From positions 817,501 to 881,500 of the forward strand of contig OX345639.1 in assembly GCA_947044365.1 (NCBI GenBank): DNA of 64,000 bases, given 5' to 3'. The notes under the pieces were generated by a model. The model was not told where the DNA came from. It searched no databases and worked only from the letters and a program-made list of their open reading frames with translations. The translations under genes and the position numbers were made by a program. This DNA is from Petrosia ficiformis. Lineage: Eukaryota > Porifera > Demospongiae > Haplosclerida > Petrosiidae. Positions 63,543 to 64,000 of this stretch are shown here, piece by piece; within the stretch, counting starts at the first letter, position 1, and the number at the start of each line of letters is the position of its first letter.

Positions 63543-64000
63543 ATTTTATGATAAGTTGTTTATCTCCAAATGCTAAACTATCATCTTCTATTCCAGGCCA
63601 AGAAGGTTTGTTTATTTTACTCGTAGTACTAGTACTCAGAGGAGGATGACTCTGTTCATTATCTATCAATAAATACAATAATTATGGAAATCAATATGAA
63701 ATATCAATGCTTTCAGCATATGCATGAGAGGACATGATACTACAAGCATACAAGTCAAGTCCTAAAATTCCATTTCTAACAACGGATAGCACTTGTTTTA
63801 GGTACATCATTTCTATGGTAACATATATAGCTACACTACTATATATGTGCCTTTTTTGATCCTACAAGTCAAGTTCTAAAACCATTTCTATGCACTATTT
63901 CTAACAACAACATGTTTCCATGGAAACACACACTATCATGTAGGCATACCTTTTCCATAGTCACGGTTTTGAACTACAGTTCTCAACATTTCTTGTTGTG
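63543..64000 (-). CDS. Unidentified gene, two exons visible (5' end outside window)
   Basis: Two minus-strand exons join in phase. The one from 64000 to 63950 reads QQEMLRTVVQNRDYGK and ends at the donor GTATGCC. The one at 63663-63543 reads NEQSHPPLSTSTTSKINKPS, then WPGIEDDSLAFGDKQLIIK, and ends at the donor GTGAGTAG. The junction codon is GAT. Both splice sites are good and both frames stay open only in this reading. No family is recognised; the first part could be coiled coil. More exons must lie upstream of the window and perhaps downstream near 62900. Confidence 0.45.

Overview
The window looks like nuclear DNA of an early-branching animal, most probably a demosponge. It is AT-rich, with animal orthologues split into many short exons with GT-AG introns, very short distances between genes, and introns full of microsatellites, minisatellites and small inverted-repeat transposons. 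The sponge call rests on overall style and on the large Chlamydia-type outer-membrane-repeat membrane gene; it was not tested by a search. Exon borders were placed by eye from splice sites, reading phase and remembered family alignments.

Layout. 1-1383 (+): 3' end of PIK3R4/VPS15, the WD40 regulatory subunit of the class III PI3-kinase. 2244-6094 (+): a nearly intronless gene for a beta-helix/multi-pass membrane protein, split by a one-base frame change. 6202-17004 (+): RTEL1-type Fe-S DNA helicase in about 31 exons. 17738-21965 (-): a TMTC-family O-mannosyltransferase, head-to-head with 22011-28455 (+): HMCES (SRAP domain, abasic-site crosslinker); their start codons are about 45 bp apart. 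Upstream of 28790 to 50994 (+): a protein kinase N gene with HR1, C2-like and AGC kinase domains, a candidate untranslated first exon, a 5 kb repeat-filled first intron, and a tiny last exon carrying the hydrophobic motif. 51633-52892 (-): a 419-residue low-complexity protein I do not recognise, apparently divergent from 54716-58260 (+), the first of two tandem spinster-like MFS transporters; the second is 58413-61997 (+). 63543-64000 (-): exons of an unidentified gene running off the window.

Mobile and repeat content. I see a 573-bp hAT derivative with an internal BED-finger remnant and an 8-bp target duplication; a 5'-truncated reverse-transcriptase fragment with YADD and one in-frame stop; a LINE C-terminal tail; a TA-flanked mariner-type MITE; four further MITE families with two or three copies each; a tRNA-like SINE in two copies; a 29-bp-arm palindrome; and many tandem arrays. 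The array in HMCES intron 6 appears to be built from the acceptor and first bases of HMCES exon 7.

The genes belong to unrelated pathways (vesicle PI3P signalling, genome maintenance, ER glycosylation, Rho/PDK1 kinase signalling, lysosomal export). RTEL1 and HMCES both serve genome maintenance, but I see no evidence of joint control. I found no convincing new multi-gene system; the most unusual signals are structural.
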